This document shows positions 59,993 through 64,000 of a DNA stretch of 64,000 nt, piece after piece. The notes under the pieces were generated by a model. That model was not told the origin of the DNA, did no database searches, and worked only from the letters and a program-made list of their open reading frames with translations. The translations under genes and the position numbers were made by a program. Source of the DNA: Blautia_A ammoniilytica (GTDB taxonomy: Bacteria; Bacillota; Clostridia; Lachnospirales; Lachnospiraceae). The stretch spans positions 62,001 through 126,000 of the forward strand of contig NZ_JAOQJL010000001.1 in the NCBI RefSeq assembly GCF_025566965.1, read 5' to 3'. The first letter of the stretch is position 1. Every line of letters starts with the position of its first letter.

Positions 59993-62062
59993 ATGGGAAA
60001 AATCATGAAAGAAAAATTAAAATTCAGAGGGCCATTGAAACAATATATGCGGACCCCTATGTACCTGGCAATTCTGCTTCTTGGACTGAATATTCTGGTA
60101 TATATGGTTAATATCAGGGCAGGACTTTTAGTATCCCTGGGACTGGCTGTGTACTTATTGATCGTTCTGCTGATCTATATTCACCACAAGCCAATGATTC
60201 TCAACGCCCTGGTTGCATTTACCACACAATACAATGCCCTGGAGAAACGTATGCTGGAGGATCTGGCACTGCCCTTTGCCATTATGGATACCAACGGCAG
60301 GATGGTCTGGTCCAATCGGCTGTTTGCAAGCCTGATGGGGAAAGACCAGTTGTACAATAAGAATATAGCTACCCTTCTTCCGGATATTACTCAGGAGAAG
60401 CTGCCAGTGCCGGGACAGAAGGACATAACAGAAGTAACCACCGGCTTAGGGAACGAGATCTACAGGGTATCTATGCAGTGTATCACCATGAAGGATGTGG
60501 TTGAGCATACAGATATTCTGGAGAAGCTGCAGAATGATTTGAGTCTGATTGCCCTGTATCTTTATGACGAGACAGAATTGCAGGAATATATCCAGAAGAA
60601 TGAAGATGACAAGCTGGTTGTAGCCTTGGCGTATCTGGATAATTATGAAGAAGCGCTGGATAGCGTGGAGGATGTACGCCGTTCTCTTTTGATCGCGTTG
60701 ATCGACAGGAAGATCACCAAGTATTTTTCAAATTTTGATGGCGTTGTTCGTAAGCTGGAAAAAGACAAATATTTCCTGATCATGCGTCAGAGTTCCCTCG
60801 AAGCATTAAAGGAACAGAGATTCCATATTCTGGATGAGGTAAAAACGGTTAATATCGGTAATGAAATGGCTGTTACCTTAAGTATCGGTATTGGATTGAA
60901 CGGATCTACTTATCTGCAGAATTATGAGTATTCCAGGATTGCCATCGAAATGGCACTTGGCCGTGGAGGCGATCAGGTGGTGATCAAGAATGGCAATACC
61001 ATCACATACTTTGGCGGTAAGGCACAACAGATGGAAAAGGCAACTAGAGTGAAGGCACGGGTAAAGGCACAGGCCCTTAAGGAATTTATGAGTACCAAGG
61101 ACCGTGTTGTGGTTATGGGACATAAGATCACAGATGTGGATGCATTAGGGGCAGCCATTGGTATATACCGTGCCGGGAAGACACTTGGAAAGCCGGTGCA
61201 TATTGTGGTGAATGATCCTACCACATCCATTCGTCCTTTGATGGCAGGTTATGTGGGAAGTCCGGATTATGAGCCATCTATGTTTGTAGATGCAGATCAG
61301 GCCAAGGATCTTGTGGACAATAACACAGTTGTGGTTGTTGTAGATACCAACAAGCCAAGTTATACAGAGTGTGAGGACCTTTTATACCTTACAAAGACCA
61401 TTGTGGTACTGGATCATCACAGAAGGGGCAGTGAAGTGATACAGAATGCAGTACTCTCTTATGTGGAGCCGTATGCTTCTTCTACCTGTGAGATGGTAGC
61501 TGAGATCCTTCAATATTTTTCAGACGATCTTCGCCTGCGGAGCATGGAGGCAGACTGCTTGTATGCCGGCATTGTGATCGATACCAACAATTTTACCACC
61601 AGAGCAGGTGTACGTACCTTTGAAGCAGCAGCGTTTCTTAGAAGGAATGGAGCAGATATTACCAGAGTGCGTAAGATGCTGCGGGATGATATTGATTCTT
61701 ACAAGGCAAGGGCAGAGGTTGTGCGTACTGCCAGCATTTATAGGAAATGCTTTGCCATTGCAAAATGCCCAAGCGAAGGCTTGGAAAGCCCTACCGTTGT
61801 AGGGGCACAGGCTGCTAATGAGCTTCTGAATATTGCAGGAGTAAAGGCTTCTTTCGTACTTACTCCATACAACAAAGAAGTATATGTAAGTGCCCGTGCC
61901 ATTGATGAAGTGAATGTACAGATCATGATGGAGCGGATGGGCGGAGGCGGTCATCTGAATATTGCCGGTGCACAGCTGAAGGAAAGTCTTGACGAGGCGG
62001 AGTTGATGCTGAAAGCAATCATAGATCAATTATACGAAGAAGGAGAATTTAAGGAATCATGA
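59993..62062 (+). CDS. gdpP: c-di-AMP phosphodiesterase GdpP (DHH/DHHA1, degenerate GGDEF)
   Basis: A 689-residue protein: two N-terminal TM segments (about 15-65), a PAS-like domain (about 85-150), a degenerate GGDEF domain (about 170-335) without a GGDEF signature, then DHH (GHKITDVDALGAA near 376; VVLDHHRRG near 472) and DHHA1 with GGGGHLNIAGAQL near 650. It breaks c-di-AMP to pApA at the membrane. The start at 59993 or 60005 is not resolved; no clear Shine-Dalgarno exists for either. It overlaps rplI by four bases. Confidence 0.95.
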   Translation: MGKIMKEKLKFRGPLKQYMRTPMYLAILLLGLNILVYMVNIRAGLLVSLGLAVYLLIVLLIYIHHKPMILNALVAFTTQYNALEKRMLEDLALPFAIMDTNGRMVWSNRLFASLMGKDQLYNKNIATLLPDITQEKLPVPGQKDITEVTTGLGNEIYRVSMQCITMKDVVEHTDILEKLQNDLSLIALYLYDETELQEYIQKNEDDKLVVALAYLDNYEEALDSVEDVRRSLLIALIDRKITKYFSNFDGVVRKLEKDKYFLIMRQSSLEALKEQRFHILDEVKTVNIGNEMAVTLSIGIGLNGSTYLQNYEYSRIAIEMALGRGGDQVVIKNGNTITYFGGKAQQMEKATRVKARVKAQALKEFMSTKDRVVVMGHKITDVDALGAAIGIYRAGKTLGKPVHIVVNDPTTSIRPLMAGYVGSPDYEPSMFVDADQAKDLVDNNTVVVVVDTNKPSYTECEDLLYLTKTIVVLDHHRRGSEVIQNAVLSYVEPYASSTCEMVAEILQYFSDDLRLRSMEADCLYAGIVIDTNNFTTRAGVRTFEAAAFLRRNGADITRVRKMLRDDIDSYKARAEVVRTASIYRKCFAIAKCPSEGLESPTVVGAQAANELLNIAGVKASFVLTPYNKEVYVSARAIDEVNVQIMMERMGGGGHLNIAGAQLKESLDEAELMLKAIIDQLYEEGEFKES

Positions 62063-62508
62063 AAGTAATTTTACTGGAAGATGTAAAGTCCCTTGGGAAA
62101 AAGGGCGAAATCGTAAATGTAAGTGACGGATATGCAAGAAATATGATCCTTCCAAAGAAGCTTGGAGTAGAAGCTACACCTAAGAATCTGAATGACCTGA
62201 AGCTTCAGAAAGCCAATGCAGAAAAGGTTGCACAGGAAAATTTCGAGGCAGCACAGGCTTTTGCAAAGGAGCTTGAAACAAAAGAGATCATTCTTACTTT
62301 GAAAGTAGGAGAAGGTGGAAGAACCTTTGGTTCTATTTCTGGTAAAGAGATTTCTGAAGCGGCTAAGAAGCAGCTGAATCTTGAAATCGATAAAAAGAAA
62401 CTGCAGCTTTCATCCCCCATTCGTAACCTTGGCGTTACCAATGTTCCGGTGCGCCTTCATCCAAAGGTAACTGGAAGCCTGAAAGTATGGGTAAAAGAGG
62501 AGCAGTAA
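62059..62508 (+). CDS. rplI: 50S ribosomal protein bL9
   Basis: A 149-residue protein starting MKVILLEDVKSLGKKGEIVNVSDGYARN, with the N-terminal rRNA-binding fold, a long connecting helix (about 42-75) and the C-terminal domain (GRTFGSISGKEISEAA). It is coupled to gdpP by an ATGA overlap and followed by dnaB after seven bases, the typical gdpP-rplI-dnaB operon of Firmicutes. Confidence 0.98.
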   Translation: MKVILLEDVKSLGKKGEIVNVSDGYARNMILPKKLGVEATPKNLNDLKLQKANAEKVAQENFEAAQAFAKELETKEIILTLKVGEGGRTFGSISGKEISEAAKKQLNLEIDKKKLQLSSPIRNLGVTNVPVRLHPKVTGSLKVWVKEEQ

Positions 62509-62515
62509 GTATTTC

Positions 62516-63844
62516 ATGGAAGAAGCATTGATCAAACGGATACTTCCGCACAGTATTGAGGCAGAGCAGTCAGTGATTGGCGCCATGATCCTTGACAGGG
62601 ATGCGATCCTGGTTGCCTCTGAGATCCTGACAAGCGATGATTTTTATCAGAAGCAGTATGGGATTATTTTTGATGCAATGGTAGAACTTTGCAATGAAGG
62701 AAAGCCGGTAGATCTGATCACCCTGCAGAATCGTCTTAAGGAAAAAGAACTGCCACCGGATATCAGCAGCATGGAATATGTGCGTGATCTTCTGACTGCA
62801 GTACCTACCTCTGCGAATATTAAATATTATGCAAATATCGTCAGTGAGAAAGCGGTTCTCAGACGTCTGATCAAAGCCAATGAAGAGGTGGAGAATGCCT
62901 GCTATCTGGAAAAAGACAGCACACAGACTATCCTGGAGGAAGCAGAGAAAAAGCTGTTCAATATTTTGCAGCGGCGTACCAGTGAAGAATTTGTGCCTAT
63001 CCAGCAGGTAGTGCTTAATTCTATCAGCAATATTGAGAAGGCGTCTAAGCTGAAAGGTACTGTTACCGGTATTCCTACCGGCTTTGTAGACCTGGATTAC
63101 AAGACCTCTGGCATGCATGGGTCAGATCTGATACTGATCGCTGCCAGGCCTTCTATGGGAAAGACTGCTTTTGTATTGAATATTGCCCAGTATATGGCAT
63201 TTCGCAAGGATGTAACAGTAGCTATTTTCAGTCTTGAGATGTCAAAGGAACAGCTGGTGAACCGTCTGCTTGCCATGGAATCTCATGTGGATTCACAGAA
63301 TCTGCGCACAGGTAATCTGAAAGATGAGGATTGGACAAAGCTTGTGGAAGGCGCAGACATTATCGGCCGTTCCAATTTGATCATTGATGATACGCCTGGT
63401 ATTTCCATTGCAGAGCTTCGTTCCAAGTGCAGGAAATATAAACTGGAGCATAATCTTGGGATTGTTATGATCGACTACCTTCAGCTGATGAGCGGATCCG
63501 GCAAAACAGATTCCAGACAGCAGGAGATTTCAGATATTTCCAGATCCTTGAAGGCTCTTGCCAGGGAGCTGTCAGTGCCTGTGATCGCATTGTCACAGCT
63601 AAGCCGTGCAGTAGAGCAAAGACCTGACCACAGACCAATGCTTTCTGACCTGCGTGAGTCGGGAGCCATTGAGCAGGATGCGGATGTGGTAATGTTTATT
63701 TACAGAGATGACTATTATCACAAAGATACAGAGAAAAAGGATATTGCTGAGATCATTATTGCCAAGCAGAGAAATGGCCCTATCGGTACGGTTGAACTGG
63801 TATGGCTGCCAAGATATACACAGTTTGTAAATATGAAAAAGTAA
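62516..63844 (+). CDS. dnaB: Replicative DNA helicase DnaB
   Basis: A 442-residue RecA-fold helicase: N-terminal domain (about 1-110; PHSIEAEQSVIGAMILD), linker, and C-terminal ATPase with Walker A ARPSMGKTAF (about 210), Walker B IVMIDYLQLM (about 320), and an arginine finger region SQLSRAVEQRPDHRPMLSDLRESGAIEQDADVVMF (described by parts). It unwinds DNA at the replication fork. Called dnaC in Bacillus. Its length is normal and no intein is present. Confidence 0.98.
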   Translation: MEEALIKRILPHSIEAEQSVIGAMILDRDAILVASEILTSDDFYQKQYGIIFDAMVELCNEGKPVDLITLQNRLKEKELPPDISSMEYVRDLLTAVPTSANIKYYANIVSEKAVLRRLIKANEEVENACYLEKDSTQTILEEAEKKLFNILQRRTSEEFVPIQQVVLNSISNIEKASKLKGTVTGIPTGFVDLDYKTSGMHGSDLILIAARPSMGKTAFVLNIAQYMAFRKDVTVAIFSLEMSKEQLVNRLLAMESHVDSQNLRTGNLKDEDWTKLVEGADIIGRSNLIIDDTPGISIAELRSKCRKYKLEHNLGIVMIDYLQLMSGSGKTDSRQQEISDISRSLKALARELSVPVIALSQLSRAVEQRPDHRPMLSDLRESGAIEQDADVVMFIYRDDYYHKDTEKKDIAEIIIAKQRNGPIGTVELVWLPRYTQFVNMKK

Positions 63845-63869
63845 GGCGGATTTTGTCAATCGCTTTTTC

Positions 63870-63897
63870 TTGCAATCTATTACCCCTTTGTTATAAT
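63870..63897 (+). promoter_or_regulatory. Promoter of the gene starting at 63967
   Basis: TTGCAA (63870-63875) and TATAAT (63892-63897) with a 16-base spacer, about 70 bases before the next start codon. Confidence 0.6.
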
Positions 63898-63966
63898 TAA
63901 AACAAGATGCAGGTGTGCGATACAAACCATATTGGACACAGGTGCATTACAAAAAGGAGGGGTAGC

Positions 63967-64000
63967 GTGGATAAGCGATATACGGTAGCACAGACCGTCC
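63967..64000 (+). CDS. Start of an unidentified gene (partial)
   Basis: A GTG codon at 63967 preceded by AAGGAGGGG opens a frame that reads MDKRYTVAQTV before the window ends. The site and promoter support a real gene. The fragment is too short to name. Confidence 0.5.
   Translation, partial: MDKRYTVAQTV

Overview
The window reads as a chromosomal segment of a low-to-mid GC, monoderm gut Firmicute of the Lachnospiraceae, most likely Blautia or a close relative (Ruminococcus obeum type). This is inferred from the gene content (B12-dependent propanediol microcompartment, YesM/YesN two-component systems, BMP-type nucleoside importer, PPi-type phosphofructokinase), strong GGAGG ribosome binding sites and frequent ATGA stop/start overlaps. 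No rRNA, tRNA, CRISPR, insertion sequence or prophage gene was seen.

Region 1 (1-10710) is the end of a 1,2-propanediol utilisation (pdu) bacterial microcompartment cluster: the tail of pduL, then pduN, pduS, pduT, a DeoR-type regulator and pduQ. After a leader with strong RNA hairpins come pduC-D-E-G-H-O. Together these encode the shell vertex, shell electron-transfer components, B12-dependent diol dehydratase, its reactivase, the cobalamin adenosyltransferase and the propanol dehydrogenase.

Region 2 (11017-19639) is a fucose block: an AraC regulator divergent from L-fucose isomerase, then a surface SH3/Thr-Pro-repeat protein, and on the minus strand a fucose mutarotase, a VOC (glyoxalase-fold) protein and a large LRR-CAP-Fn3 exported protein.

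Region 3 (19858-41725) is a sugar sensing and uptake block. A YesN/YesM system with a membrane-anchored sugar-binding protein precedes a ribose-type ABC importer. Rhamnulokinase and rhamnose isomerase follow. A second YesM/YesN pair is divergent from a rhamnose-type ABC importer (ATPase, two permeases, RhaS-like binding protein) and an AraC regulator. Rhamnose and fucose catabolism both give lactaldehyde and then 1,2-propanediol, which the pdu organelle of region 1 consumes. The aldolase and fuculokinase of that route are not in the window.

Region 4 (41837-55090) holds a nucleoside ABC importer, an extracytoplasmic trigger-factor-like lipoprotein, a purine/uracil NCS2 permease, a small (p)ppGpp synthetase on the minus strand, PPi-type phosphofructokinase, a MATE exporter, and the first two genes of a MoxR ATPase / VWA-like protein trio. 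Region 5 (55139-64000) has the MoxR ATPase, sortase B, a Sir2 deacylase, a DUF951 protein, then the conserved core operons rpsF-ssb-rpsR and gdpP-rplI-dnaB, and the first codons of one more gene.

The most interesting unexplained items are the RNA structures around the pdu genes (137-191, 4373-4501), a structured 3' region after the first importer (29132-29248), the anchored binding protein in a two-component operon, the VOC protein with the fucose mutarotase, and the MoxR/VWA-like trio whose metallopeptidase-like motif has lost its catalytic Glu.
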